Of a DNA stretch of 7,302 nt, positions 1 through 6,083 are shown piece by piece. Position numbers and translations under genes: made by a program. A model generated the notes under the pieces. It ran no database searches and had not been told where the DNA came from. It saw nothing but the letters and a program-made list of their open reading frames with translations. The stretch is from Oscillospiraceae bacterium (GTDB lineage: Bacteria; Bacillota; Clostridia; Oscillospirales; Oscillospiraceae): positions 1 to 7,302 of the forward strand of contig JAFYUG010000144.1 of assembly GCA_017558545.1 (NCBI GenBank), read 5' to 3'. The number at the start of each line of letters is the position of its first letter. The first letter of the stretch is position 1.

Positions 1-1
1 A

Positions 2-187
2 AAGGACATAAGAAAAATCTTTTCCGAAAGCCGCTTAACCATGGCCCAAAGAGAGAGCTGGCCTGTAATCAGAGATGAAGAGGGCCCCATAGCCCTTTAC
101 CGCTTCGGCATAGCCCAGCGCTGCGCCGGCGAAAGCGGAGATAATTGCATAGTAATAAAAATTTCCGAATATAGAGAAGGAGAATAA
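2..187 (+). CDS. tilS: tRNA(Ile)-lysidine synthetase TilS, C-terminal fragment (5' end outside window)
   Basis: Only the last 61 codons are present; the gene enters from the left edge and ends at TAA 185-187. TilS is a cytoplasmic ATP-dependent enzyme that converts the wobble C of the CAU anticodon of a tRNA-Ile to lysidine, so that it reads AUA. The catalytic N-terminal PP-loop domain is outside the window. What is visible resembles the small TilS C-terminal domain: the order KDIRKIFSE, then [20 protein letters not shown], then a short C-rich beta strand (CIVIKI). The match is by pattern recall of that domain, supported by the neighbours, since tilS-hpt-ftsH is a conserved order in Firmicutes. 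The stop codon lies within and just after the ribosome binding site of hpt, so the two genes are translationally close and almost certainly co-transcribed. It contains one TTA codon (35-37), unlike every downstream gene here. Confidence 0.85.
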   Translation, partial: KDIRKIFSESRLTMAQRESWPVIRDEEGPIALYRFGIAQRCAGESGDNCIVIKISEYREGE

Positions 188-189
188 AA

Positions 190-741
190 ATGGTTGGAAA
201 GATGAAAGACGATATTCTGAAGACCCTTATCAGCGAAGAAGAAATCGTTGCAAAAGTTAAAGAACTCGGCAGCGCCATTACCGCCGATTTTGAAGGCAAG
301 GAAGTTTTCTTCCTTGGCGTTTTGAAGGGCTGCTTCATTTTCATGGCTGACCTTCTTAGAAGTGTTGACCTCGAGTGCGACATGGACTTCATGGCTGTCT
401 CCAGCTATGGCAACGGCACCTCCACCACCGGCGCCGTTAGAATCACCAAGGACCTTAACAAGGATATCGAGGGCAAGCACCTCATCATCGTTGAGGATAT
501 CCTCGATAGCGGCGTTACCCTCAGCTATCTGAAGAACTATCTTTCCGCCCGCAAGCCCGCTTCCATCAGCATCGTAACTCTGCTGGATAAGCCCGAGCGC
601 AGAAAAGCAGACATCAAGGCCGACTATTTCGGCTTCACCGTTCCCGATGAATTCGTTGTTGGCTACGGTCTGGACTATGCTGAAAAATATCGCAATCTTC
701 CCTACATCGGTGTGCTCAAGCCCGAGGTTTACTCCAACTGA
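190..741 (+). CDS. hpt: hypoxanthine(-guanine) phosphoribosyltransferase
   Basis: This 183-residue cytoplasmic enzyme transfers the phosphoribosyl group of PRPP to hypoxanthine or guanine, giving IMP or GMP in purine salvage. The length is usual for bacterial Hpt. Visible motifs in order are LKG at 45-47 (the cis-peptide loop that contacts pyrophosphate), SSYG at 71-74 (flexible catalytic loop), the PRPP-binding signature [14 protein letters not shown] at 98-111 with the acidic pair E102/D103, LLDKPERR at 131-138, and the purine-binding C-terminal section FVVGYGLDY at 155-163 followed by R168. The start is set by AGAAGGAG at 175-182, seven bases before ATG 190; that site overlaps the end of tilS, from which hpt is separated by 2 bases. 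ftsH follows after 32 bases with no terminator between. In Bacillus subtilis a TilS-HprT complex has been reported to activate ftsH transcription; whether that applies here cannot be seen. No in-frame TTA, CTA or TCA codons occur. Confidence 0.95.
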   Translation: MVGKMKDDILKTLISEEEIVAKVKELGSAITADFEGKEVFFLGVLKGCFIFMADLLRSVDLECDMDFMAVSSYGNGTSTTGAVRITKDLNKDIEGKHLIIVEDILDSGVTLSYLKNYLSARKPASISIVTLLDKPERRKADIKADYFGFTVPDEFVVGYGLDYAEKYRNLPYIGVLKPEVYSN

Positions 742-756
742 GCACTATATACAAAT

Positions 757-766
757 AAGGACGTGA
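757..766 (+). promoter_or_regulatory. ribosome binding site that fixes the TTG start of ftsH
   Basis: AAGGACGTGA matches the full anti-Shine-Dalgarno complement AAGGAGGTGA at nine of ten positions. It ends seven bases before TTG 774. No ATG or GTG at a sensible spacing is in frame nearby, and TTG gives a normal FtsH N-terminus (short basic stretch, then the first membrane helix). A CTG codon immediately upstream (771) is in frame but spaced too closely. Confidence 0.75.
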
Positions 767-773
767 TTTTCTG

Positions 774-2762
774 TTGAACAACAAACCCGGTAAGAACAAA
801 GCAAGAGATTTGGGCTTTTATGCCCTCATTCTCGTAATTTTGCTTGCAATCATCTTCACCATGGGAAGAGATACCAAGGCCAAGGAAATAGGCTATAGCG
901 AACTGCGCGACCTTTTCCTTCAGGAGCAGGTGGACTCCTTCGATGCGGTGGAGAATATAATAAATGCCAAGCTCAAGGATGGCACCGAAGTCACCTGCGA
1001 GCTGAGCACCATAAGCATTTTCTATAACGAACTCAATGAACTGGTTGCCCAGCAGAAGGATGCGGGCATCCTCAGCGAGTATAACTATCCTCCCAAGTGG
1101 CAGGCTCCCGTTATTGTGGCCTTCCTCCCTTATCTGATTCTCGGCATCATCCTCTTCGGCTGGATGATTATGATGAGCAGAGCTCAGGGCGGCGGTGCAG
1201 GCGGCGTTGCCCGTTTCAGCAAGGCTCGCACCCGTCTGGGCAGCGACGAAAAGAAAAAGGTCACCTTCAAGGACGTTGCAGGCTGCGACGAAGAGAAGGC
1301 AGAGCTTGCAGAAATTGTCCACTTCCTGAAAAATCCCAAGCAGTATACCGAAATGGGCGCACGCATTCCCAAGGGTGTTCTTCTTGTTGGCCCTCCGGGC
1401 ACAGGTAAAACCCTTCTTGCCAAGTCCGTTGCAGGCGAGGCAAATGTTCAGTTCCTCTCCATCTCCGGCTCCGACTTCGTTGAACTCTATGTTGGTGTCG
1501 GTGCAGGCCGCGTCCGCGACCTCTTTGAGCAAGCCAAGAAGGCAGCTCCTGCCATTATCTTCATAGACGAAATCGACGCCGTTGGCCGTCATCGCGGCAG
1601 CGGTATGGGCGGCGGCCACGATGAACGCGAGCAGACCCTTAACCAGCTGCTGGTTGAGATGGACGGTTTCGGCAATAATGACGGTGTTATCGTCATGGCT
1701 GCAACCAACCGCGCAGATATTCTGGATAATGCCCTTCTCCGTCCCGGCCGTTTTGACCGTCAGGTATATGTCGGCCTTCCCGATGTTCGCGGACGTGAGG
1801 CAATTTTGCGCATCCATGCCAAGGGCAAGCCTCTGGGCGACGATGTGGACCTTGGCTCCATTGCAAAGGGAACTCCCGGTTTCTCCGGCGCTGACCTTGA
1901 AAACCTCATGAACGAAGCTGCCCTCCTTGCTGTTCGCAGAGAGCGCCGCTTTGTCACCATGGCTGAAATTGAAGAGGCCATTTTGAAGGTGCAGATGGGT
2001 CCCGAGAAGAAGAGCAGAAAAGTCAGCGAAAAGGGCAGAAAGCTCACCGCTTATCACGAGGCTGGCCACGCCATTGCCGCCAAGTATCTTGAGCATGCTG
2101 ACCCCGTTCACTATATCACTATTATTCCCCGCGGCATGGCAGGCGGCTTCACCCTCTACCGTCCCGATGAGGAGCTGGACTTCAACTCCAGAAATATGCT
2201 CTTTGAGCGCATCGTAACCGCTCTTGGTGGCCGCGTTGCCGAAAAGCTTTTCCTTGATGATATTTCCACCGGTGCTTCCGGAGATATTCAGCAGGCTACC
2301 CGCCTTGCCCGCGCCATGGTCACTCAGTACGGTATGAGCGACAAGGTCGGCCCCATTTCCTTCGATAGCTCCGACCATAGCATACTCATTGGCCGCGACT
2401 TCGGCGCAACCAAGAGCTACTCCGAAGAAACCGCTGCCCTCATCGATGCCGAGGTCAAGCGCCTTTTCGACGAGGCCTCCCAGCTTTGCGAGAAGATTCT
2501 CTCCGAGCATAGCCAGCAGCTTATCGGCGTTGCCGAGTATCTCCTTGAGCATGAGAACATGGAAGGCGATGTATTCAACTATTTCTGCGATCACGGCACT
2601 CTGCCCCCTCCCAAGGCTGAGCCCCGCATGATAGATGAAACCATCGAGCGCCCCGCCCGCAAGATCAGCATGTTCACCAATGATGATGAGCCCGCTATGC
2701 CCGCTCCCGAGACCGACATTCCCTCCGAGGAAACTCCTCAGAGCGAGGAAAGCGAAAACTGA
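774..2762 (+). CDS. ftsH: ATP-dependent zinc metalloprotease FtsH
   Basis: This 662-residue membrane-anchored AAA+ protease unfolds and degrades misassembled membrane proteins and selected cytoplasmic regulators as a hexamer. From the N-terminus there is a basic leader, membrane helix 1 (about 13-31), an extracytoplasmic domain (about 32-112), membrane helix 2 (about 113-134) and a Gly-rich linker. The AAA module follows, with Walker A GPPGTGKT at 206-213, Walker B IIFIDEID at 261-268, and the second region of homology from T311 with the arginine-finger pair R323 and R326. The protease domain has the HEAGH zinc motif at 428-432 (catalytic E429), and D504 fits the third zinc ligand in TGASGDI. 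The last 45 or so residues are an acidic, Pro-rich tail of low complexity, typical of divergent FtsH C-termini. The start is TTG 774. It closes the tilS-hpt-ftsH operon and is followed directly by an intrinsic terminator. All key catalytic residues are present, so it should be active. Confidence 0.97.
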   Translation: MNNKPGKNKARDLGFYALILVILLAIIFTMGRDTKAKEIGYSELRDLFLQEQVDSFDAVENIINAKLKDGTEVTCELSTISIFYNELNELVAQQKDAGILSEYNYPPKWQAPVIVAFLPYLILGIILFGWMIMMSRAQGGGAGGVARFSKARTRLGSDEKKKVTFKDVAGCDEEKAELAEIVHFLKNPKQYTEMGARIPKGVLLVGPPGTGKTLLAKSVAGEANVQFLSISGSDFVELYVGVGAGRVRDLFEQAKKAAPAIIFIDEIDAVGRHRGSGMGGGHDEREQTLNQLLVEMDGFGNNDGVIVMAATNRADILDNALLRPGRFDRQVYVGLPDVRGREAILRIHAKGKPLGDDVDLGSIAKGTPGFSGADLENLMNEAALLAVRRERRFVTMAEIEEAILKVQMGPEKKSRKVSEKGRKLTAYHEAGHAIAAKYLEHADPVHYITIIPRGMAGGFTLYRPDEELDFNSRNMLFERIVTALGGRVAEKLFLDDISTGASGDIQQATRLARAMVTQYGMSDKVGPISFDSSDHSILIGRDFGATKSYSEETAALIDAEVKRLFDEASQLCEKILSEHSQQLIGVAEYLLEHENMEGDVFNYFCDHGTLPPPKAEPRMIDETIERPARKISMFTNDDEPAMPAPETDIPSEETPQSEESEN

Positions 2763-2768
2763 TTTATT

Positions 2769-2805
2769 AAATGGAGTATCCGACCCGATCGGATACTCCA
2801 TTTTT
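2769..2805 (+). terminator. intrinsic terminator of the tilS-hpt-ftsH operon
   Basis: A perfect 15-bp stem pairs 2769-2783 with 2789-2803 around the loop CCCGA (2784-2788). The right arm runs into a T tract (2801-2805) followed by TATATA. It begins 7 bases after the ftsH stop codon. The T-run lies on the + strand only, so it serves rightward transcription; no leftward gene needs it. Confidence 0.93.
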
Positions 2806-2825
2806 ATATAAGTCTTTCGATAATA

Positions 2826-2854
2826 TTGCATATTTTGTTAACATAGAATATAAT
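2826..2854 (+). promoter_or_regulatory. sigma-A type promoter for the nucleotidyltransferase gene
   Basis: The -35 element is TTGCAT at 2826-2831 (three of six consensus bases), then a 17-bp spacer, then a perfect -10 TATAAT at 2849-2854. It sits just after the ftsH terminator in an AT-rich patch. The predicted transcript start is near 2861, giving a leader of about 48 bases before ATG 2909. I see no operator-like palindrome over it. Confidence 0.7.
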
Positions 2855-2908
2855 GAACATACACTCCATTGCTCGCTTTAATGCAAACGGAGAGGAGGAA
2901 ACCCAAGC

Positions 2909-3799
2909 ATGAAAAAATCCTACGCACTTGTTGTTTTGGCCGCGGGCATAGGCTCTCGCTATGGCGGAATCAAGCAGCTTGAAAAGCTTGGCGCCCATGG
3001 GGAAGTCATAATGGATTATTCTGTGCGCGACGCGGTTTCCGCCGGTTTTAACAAGATTGTTTTCATAATTCGCAAGGAAATAGAAGAGGATTTTTGGGAG
3101 ATAGTCGGCAATCGCCTTAAAGCGAAATATTCTCCCCAAGGCATAGATATTTCCTGTGTAATGCAAAATATTGATGATTTGCCTCCGGGATATATCCGTC
3201 CTGCTCAGCGCGTGAAACCCTGGGGCACATGCCATGCTCTTTTGGCCTGTCGGGGAAAACTTAATTGCCCCTTCGCGGTTATTAATGCCGATGATTATTA
3301 TGGACCAACAAGCTTTGTTGCTATGATGGAATTCCTGAGTAGTTTGCCTGAGAGCAGCAGGGGAGCTTACTGCATGGTGGGATTTAAGCTTAAAAACACC
3401 CTGAGCTCTTTTGGCGGTGTTATTCGCGGTATATGCAATGTGGATGATAAGGGCAATGTAATTCGCGTGGAAGAAACCCGCGGTGTTATTTGCGCCGAGG
3501 ACGGAAGCATAGTGGCTGAGGGAAAAATCCTTGACGGCGACTCCACTGTTTCCATGAATATGTGGGGCTGCACCGGCGATATTATTGAGATTATCCATGA
3601 GCGCTTCGGAGAATTTCTGGATGAGAACATAAATAGCCTCTCGGAGGAATTTTTGATTCCTGAGCTTATGGATGAATTGCTGAGGGAGAAAAAAATCTCC
3701 ATACGCCTGCTTCATACAAATGAAAAATGGTACGGAGTAACCTATAAAGGGGATATTCCCAAAGTCCGCGAGGCTCTGCAAGCCTTGGCGGATGAATGA
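2909..3799 (+). CDS. NTP_transferase-fold nucleotidyltransferase, substrate unknown
   Basis: This 296-residue soluble protein has the Rossmann-like fold of sugar-phosphate and alditol-phosphate nucleotidyltransferases, which join NTP to a phosphorylated substrate and release pyrophosphate. The nucleotide-binding signature is LAAGIGSRYGGIKQLEKLG (10-28), with the G-x-G-x-R turn at 13-17 and K22. Next come WGTCHA at 105-110, resembling the GT-x-x-A base-binding segment, the metal-binding NADDYYG at 126-132, and NMWG at 217-220, near where the second metal-binding region usually lies. The GGxKQLxxLGxxGExIMDYS pattern puts it in a widespread family usually annotated only as 'nucleotidyltransferase'; I cannot assign a substrate. 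In other genomes such genes may sit beside a choline- or aminoglycoside-type kinase, but none is visible here. The start is ATG 2909, ten bases after AGGAGG (2893-2898). The gene is monocistronic, with its own promoter and terminator, and uses more TTG, ATA and ATT codons than ftsH or ychF, suggesting lower expression. Confidence 0.85.
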   Translation: MKKSYALVVLAAGIGSRYGGIKQLEKLGAHGEVIMDYSVRDAVSAGFNKIVFIIRKEIEEDFWEIVGNRLKAKYSPQGIDISCVMQNIDDLPPGYIRPAQRVKPWGTCHALLACRGKLNCPFAVINADDYYGPTSFVAMMEFLSSLPESSRGAYCMVGFKLKNTLSSFGGVIRGICNVDDKGNVIRVEETRGVICAEDGSIVAEGKILDGDSTVSMNMWGCTGDIIEIIHERFGEFLDENINSLSEEFLIPELMDELLREKKISIRLLHTNEKWYGVTYKGDIPKVREALQALADE

Positions 3800-3809
3800 T
3801 GAATAATAT

Positions 3810-3845
3810 AATCGGCAAAGAGAACTGCTCTTTGCCGATTTTTTT
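3810..3845 (+). terminator. intrinsic terminator after the nucleotidyltransferase gene
   Basis: A perfect 13-bp stem pairs 3810-3822 (AATCGGCAAAGAG) with 3828-3840, with the five-base loop AACTG. Seven T residues (3839-3845) follow or overlap the right arm. It starts 10 bases after the TGA stop at 3797-3799 and separates the nucleotidyltransferase from ychF. Confidence 0.93.
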
Positions 3846-3882
3846 GGTTTTGGGAGAGCAGAAAAATCGTTCATCATCCCCC

Positions 3883-3911
3883 TTGAGTAATGGAAAAGCC
3901 TGTGATATACT
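3883..3911 (+). promoter_or_regulatory. extended -10 promoter for ychF
   Basis: The -35 element is TTGAGT (3883-3888), then a 17-bp spacer, then -10 TATACT (3906-3911) with the TGn extension in place (TG at 3903-3904). It lies between the preceding terminator and the ychF ribosome binding site, and gives a leader of roughly 45 bases. The TG extension and exact spacing suggest a strong constitutive promoter. Confidence 0.75.
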
Positions 3912-3945
3912 ATACTGGTTAAATTATGTATATTTTGCTTCACAT

Positions 3946-3954
3946 AAAGGAGAT
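3946..3954 (+). promoter_or_regulatory. ribosome binding site that decides the ychF start
   Basis: AAAGGAGAT is followed 9 bases later by ATG 3964. The same reading frame is open back to an ATG at 3796 that overlaps the previous stop. Starting there would read through the terminator hairpin (3810-3845) and the promoter (3883-3911) and would add 56 residues not found in the family. ATG 3964 is therefore the start, and it gives the canonical MKLGIVGLPNVGKS beginning. Confidence 0.85.
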
Positions 3955-3963
3955 AATAGAAAT

Positions 3964-5040
3964 ATGAAACTTGGTATTGTTGGTCTGCCCAATGTTGGCA
4001 AATCCACCCTCTTCAATGCTCTCACCGGCTCTCACGCAGAAACCGGCAGCTATTCCAACGCCGCTGTTAAGCCCAATATCGGTCAGGCTAAGGTTCCCGA
4101 TGAGCGCCTTGACTGGCTGGCTGAATACTATAAGCCCAGAAAGTATACCCCCGCCACCATCGACTTTGTTGACGTTGTGGGTATCAAAAAGGGCGGCGGC
4201 AGAGGCAATGCCTATCTCCAGACCATCCGTCAGGTTGACGCCCTTGTCCATGTTGTCCGCTGCTTTGAAAACGACGAAATTTTCCTTGAGCCTATGGATC
4301 CCGCAGGCGACGCCGAAACCCTGAGCCTTGAGCTTATTTTGGCTGATATCGAGCTCACCGAGCGCCGTCTTGAACGCGCCACCAAGAACGCCAAGAGCGG
4401 CGATAAGAAGTATAAGCGCGAAGTTGAGATGTGCAAGGCTCTCATTGAGCATCTCTCCGATGGACAGCCCGCTTCCGGTTTCGAGTTCACCGAAGAGGAT
4501 AAGGACATCCTTCAGGATGGCGGCCTTCTCTCCATTAAGCCCGTTATCTATGTTGCCAACCTTGATGAGGACGGCATGGCCGACTATGAAAACCACGAGG
4601 GTTATAAGGCTCTTGCTGCAATAGCTGCCGAGCAGGGCGCAGCCGTTCTGCCCGTTGCCGCAAAGTTCGAAGAGGACATCGCAGGCATGGAGGCAGAGGA
4701 TGCCGAAATGTTCATGGCCGAGCTCGGTCTTACCCAGCGCGGTCTGGACCGTCTTATCAAGACCAGCTATGACCTTCTGGGCTACATCTCCTTCCTCACC
4801 GGCGGCGAGGACGAAGTTCGCGCCTGGACCATCACAAGAGGCACCAAGGCTCCTCAGGCTGCAGGCAAAATTCATTCCGACCTTGAGCGCGGCTTTATCC
4901 GCGCAGAGATCGTTGCGTTTGAGGACCTGAAAAACTGCGGCTCCATGGCCGTTGCAAAGGAAAAGGGCCTCTTCCGCAGCGAAGGCAAGGAATACGTCAT
5001 GGCCGACGGCGACGTTACCAACATCAGATTCAACGTATAA
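3964..5040 (+). CDS. ychF: YchF/OLA1-family ATPase with atypical switch regions
   Basis: This 358-residue protein belongs to the Obg-related YchF family, which binds ATP in preference to GTP, associates with ribosomes and acts in stress and redox responses; its exact role is unsettled. Visible elements are the P-loop GLPNVGKST at 7-15, DVVG at 70-73 (G3 region), the NLDE motif at 199-202 replacing the GTP-specific NKxD and marking ATP preference, a helical coiled insertion around 120-165, and a C-terminal TGS domain from about 275 (GYISFLTGGEDEVRAWTI) ending DGDVTNIRFNV. Two features differ from the usual family. Switch I reads SYSNAAVKPNIG (29-40), where most members have NYPFxTIxPNVG, so the G2 Thr is Ala34. 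The loop after G3 is GIKKGGGRGN (73-82), about four residues shorter than the usual GLVKGASKGEGLGN. Length is close to the 363-366 residues usual for the family. It is probably co-transcribed with the membrane protein gene 41 bases downstream. Confidence 0.93.
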   Translation: MKLGIVGLPNVGKSTLFNALTGSHAETGSYSNAAVKPNIGQAKVPDERLDWLAEYYKPRKYTPATIDFVDVVGIKKGGGRGNAYLQTIRQVDALVHVVRCFENDEIFLEPMDPAGDAETLSLELILADIELTERRLERATKNAKSGDKKYKREVEMCKALIEHLSDGQPASGFEFTEEDKDILQDGGLLSIKPVIYVANLDEDGMADYENHEGYKALAAIAAEQGAAVLPVAAKFEEDIAGMEAEDAEMFMAELGLTQRGLDRLIKTSYDLLGYISFLTGGEDEVRAWTITRGTKAPQAAGKIHSDLERGFIRAEIVAFEDLKNCGSMAVAKEKGLFRSEGKEYVMADGDVTNIRFNV

Positions 5041-5056
5041 GCTATTAGTTAATAGC
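5041..5056 (+). repeat. short perfect inverted repeat just after the ychF stop
   Basis: GCTATTA (5041-5047) and TAATAGC (5050-5056) are exact reverse complements around GT. As RNA this could form a six-bp hairpin with a four-base loop. It has no T tract and a weak stem, so it is not a convincing terminator. It may only stabilise the 3' end of ychF or be chance. Confidence 0.4.
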
Positions 5057-5065
5057 GCACATTCG

Positions 5066-5076
5066 AAAGGGAGTGA
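5066..5076 (+). promoter_or_regulatory. ribosome binding site that decides the acyltransferase start
   Basis: AAAGGGAGTGA is a close match to the anti-Shine-Dalgarno complement. It contains an in-frame GTG (5073-5075) that could be mistaken for a start. Because the GTG is part of the binding site itself, the start is ATG 5082, eight bases after GGGAG. Confidence 0.7.
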
Positions 5077-5081
5077 CAAAC

Positions 5082-5771
5082 ATGAAGCGTATCGAAGTGC
5101 TTGATGTTTGGCGCTCCCTTGCTGTTTTGCTGATGATGGCCTATCATCTGCTCTATGACCTCTATGTTTTCGATGTTGTGGAGCGTTCTGCGGCCTTCGG
5201 ATTTTGGCCTGTTATGCTCCGCTATGCCGCCTCTGCCAGCTTCATATTCATTTCCGGAGCGGTGGTGCGCTTTTCCCGAAATCCCATTCGCCGCGGCGCA
5301 ATAGTCTTCTGCTGCGGTATGATAATAAGCATAGTCACGAACTTTATGGGCAGCATAGTGGTTTTCGGCGTGCTCCATTGTTTGGGCGTGCTTATGATAG
5401 TCTATGGACTGATTAAAAATAAAGTGAAGCTCCCCAAGGGTATTTGGTTTGCAATTTTGTGCCTTGTGCTCTTCGCCGTGTGCTTTCATTATAGAAGTGA
5501 GATAAAGGTGGATACAAAGCTCCTTGTGCCTTTCGGACTTACCTATGAGGGCTTTTACAGCGCAGACTATTATCCTCTTTTGCCTTGGGGTCTGCTTTTC
5601 ACCTTTGGTATATGGTTTGGGGATAAGCTGCCCGCTTTGCGGGAGAGATGGAGTCTGCTTTCCCGCTCCTTCCATCCTGCATGGAGTTTTCTCGGCCGCC
5701 ATAGCCTTATAATCTATCTTGCCCATCAGCCTGTATTTTATGGCCTGTGCGCTCTCATATGGGGAAGATAA
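5082..5771 (+). CDS. polytopic membrane acyltransferase-like protein, HGSNAT_cat/DUF1624 family
   Basis: This 229-residue integral membrane protein opens with the family signature: a basic N-terminus, then D8, R11, H22 and D26-L27 in the pattern LDVWRSLAVLLMMAYHLLYDL. That region corresponds to the catalytic domain of heparan-alpha-glucosaminide N-acetyltransferase, where a membrane-embedded His is implicated in moving acetyl groups across the membrane onto a sugar amine. By eye there are about six or seven hydrophobic helices. The last part has LLPWGLLFTFGIWFGD and then SFLGRHSLIIYLAHQPVFYG, which resembles the closing motif of DUF1624 and acyltransferase-3-like proteins. The size fits the short bacterial members. 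The substrate is unknown; cell-surface glycan acylation is an inference from the family only. It follows ychF by 41 bases without a terminator or visible promoter, so co-transcription is likely. The thrS promoter begins three bases after its stop, and no intrinsic terminator lies between, so read-through into the T-box leader is possible. Confidence 0.8.
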   Translation: MKRIEVLDVWRSLAVLLMMAYHLLYDLYVFDVVERSAAFGFWPVMLRYAASASFIFISGAVVRFSRNPIRRGAIVFCCGMIISIVTNFMGSIVVFGVLHCLGVLMIVYGLIKNKVKLPKGIWFAILCLVLFAVCFHYRSEIKVDTKLLVPFGLTYEGFYSADYYPLLPWGLLFTFGIWFGDKLPALRERWSLLSRSFHPAWSFLGRHSLIIYLAHQPVFYGLCALIWGR

Positions 5772-5774
5772 TGT

Positions 5775-5803
5775 TTGACAATGTAAGACGTTTCTGATAA
5801 TAT
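5775..5803 (+). promoter_or_regulatory. promoter of the thrS T-box transcript
   Basis: A perfect -35 TTGACA (5775-5780) is followed by a 17-bp spacer and -10 TAATAT (5798-5803), preceded by TG at 5795-5796 (extended -10). The predicted start is near 5810, about 15 bases upstream of the first T-box stem. Alternative -10 readings (GATAAT with a 15-bp spacer, TATTAT with a 20-bp spacer) fit less well. Confidence 0.75.
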
Positions 5804-5977
5804 TATTGAGTTGAAAATGGCTTTGACGGAGAAGGGGAAAGTCCTCTTGCGGTACAGAGACAGCGGCCAAAGGCTGAAAGCCGCTGCAAAGCAAACCCTT
5901 TCCTTCACCACTCCCGAGCTGTCTGCGATATAAGCGGAACGCGTGGCGTGCGTTATAGCGCCCTAAGAGTTAAACAC

Positions 5978-6009
5978 CAAGGTGGAACCGTGTAATTTAT
6001 GCACCCTTG
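5978..6009 (+). promoter_or_regulatory. T-box antiterminator helix
   Basis: CAAGG (5978-5982) pairs with CCTTG (6005-6009), and GTG (5990-5992) pairs with CAC (6002-6004). The seven-base bulge UGGAACC (5983-5989) is left free to bind the NCCA end of uncharged tRNA. The fourth bulge base is A5986, which predicts U as the discriminator base of the cognate tRNA-Thr. This helix uses 6002-6009 and so excludes the terminator stem that starts at 6001. Confidence 0.88.
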
Positions 6010-6041
6010 ATGCCCGTGGAGGGCGTCGCGGGTGCTTTTTT
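6001..6041 (+). terminator. T-box regulated intrinsic terminator (attenuator) upstream of thrS
   Basis: GCACCC (6001-6006) pairs with GGGTGC (6030-6035). An inner helix ATGCCC (6010-6015) pairs with GGGCGT (6021-6026), including one G-U, around the loop GTGGA. A three-by-three internal loop (TTG/CGC) separates the two helices. Six T residues (6036-6041) follow. The left arm overlaps the 3' strand of the antiterminator, giving the switch. Confidence 0.92.
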
Positions 6042-6065
6042 GTTTGTAAGTAAAATAATTCACAT

Positions 6066-6074
6066 AAAAGGAGA
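6066..6074 (+). promoter_or_regulatory. ribosome binding site that decides the thrS start
   Basis: AAAAGGAGA ends nine bases before ATG 6084. An earlier ATG at 6077 is only about three bases from the site and reads four codons to a stop (MPYG, 6077-6091), so it is not the thrS start. No other start codon is in frame between the attenuator and 6084. Confidence 0.8.
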
Positions 6075-6083
6075 CTATGCCCT

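Larger units (their letters stand above)
5810..6041 (+). promoter_or_regulatory. T-box riboswitch, tRNA-Thr responsive (ACC specifier)
   Basis: This leader fills the 312-base gap before thrS. Stem I can be drawn directly. GGAG (5828-5831) pairs with CTCC (5911-5914), with GA on each flank (5825-5826, 5916-5917) as in the kink-turn at the base of T-box stem I. Above the specifier loop GGAAAG (5836-5841) pairs with CTTTCC (5898-5903). The distal arm CAGCGGC (5861-5867) pairs with GCCGCTG (5880-5886) around a 12-base loop, just after an AGAGA bulge (5856-5860), as usual for the tRNA-elbow contact. The specifier loop's 3' strand is TTCACCA, placing the Thr codon ACC at 5907-5909 followed by A. 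A further hairpin, AACGC (5938-5942) with GCGTT (5950-5954), may be stem III. The T-box core AGGTGGAACCGTG (5980-5992) follows. Low charged tRNA-Thr should favour the antiterminator and thrS expression. Confidence 0.93.

Noticed and set aside
729..2831. A 700-codon open frame on the - strand across ftsH
   Set aside because: It is codon-aligned with ftsH and exists only because ftsH lacks TTA, CTA and TCA codons. Its translation is low-complexity, rich in Ala, Gly and Leu, with no recognisable domain, whereas the + strand encodes a complete FtsH.
2881..2908. Small frame beginning at ATG 2881 in the leader of the nucleotidyltransferase
   Set aside because: No ribosome binding site precedes it, and its codons run through the AGGAGG site of the real gene into another frame.
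2804..3943. Long - strand frame across the nucleotidyltransferase gene
   Set aside because: It runs through the terminators and promoters on both sides of the gene and resembles no family; it reflects the absence of TTA, CTA and TCA in the sense gene.
3796..3963. N-terminal extension of ychF from an ATG overlapping the previous stop
   Set aside because: The extension would be encoded by a terminator hairpin and a promoter, and adds residues not found in the family. ATG 3964 has its own ribosome binding site.
5041..5056. Inverted repeat after ychF considered as a terminator
   Set aside because: The stem is six or seven AT-rich base pairs with no T tract, and the next gene lacks its own visible promoter.
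3940..5079. Long open frame on the - strand across ychF
   Set aside because: It is a codon-aligned shadow of ychF from the same codon avoidance; the + strand has a clear promoter, ribosome binding site and conserved protein.
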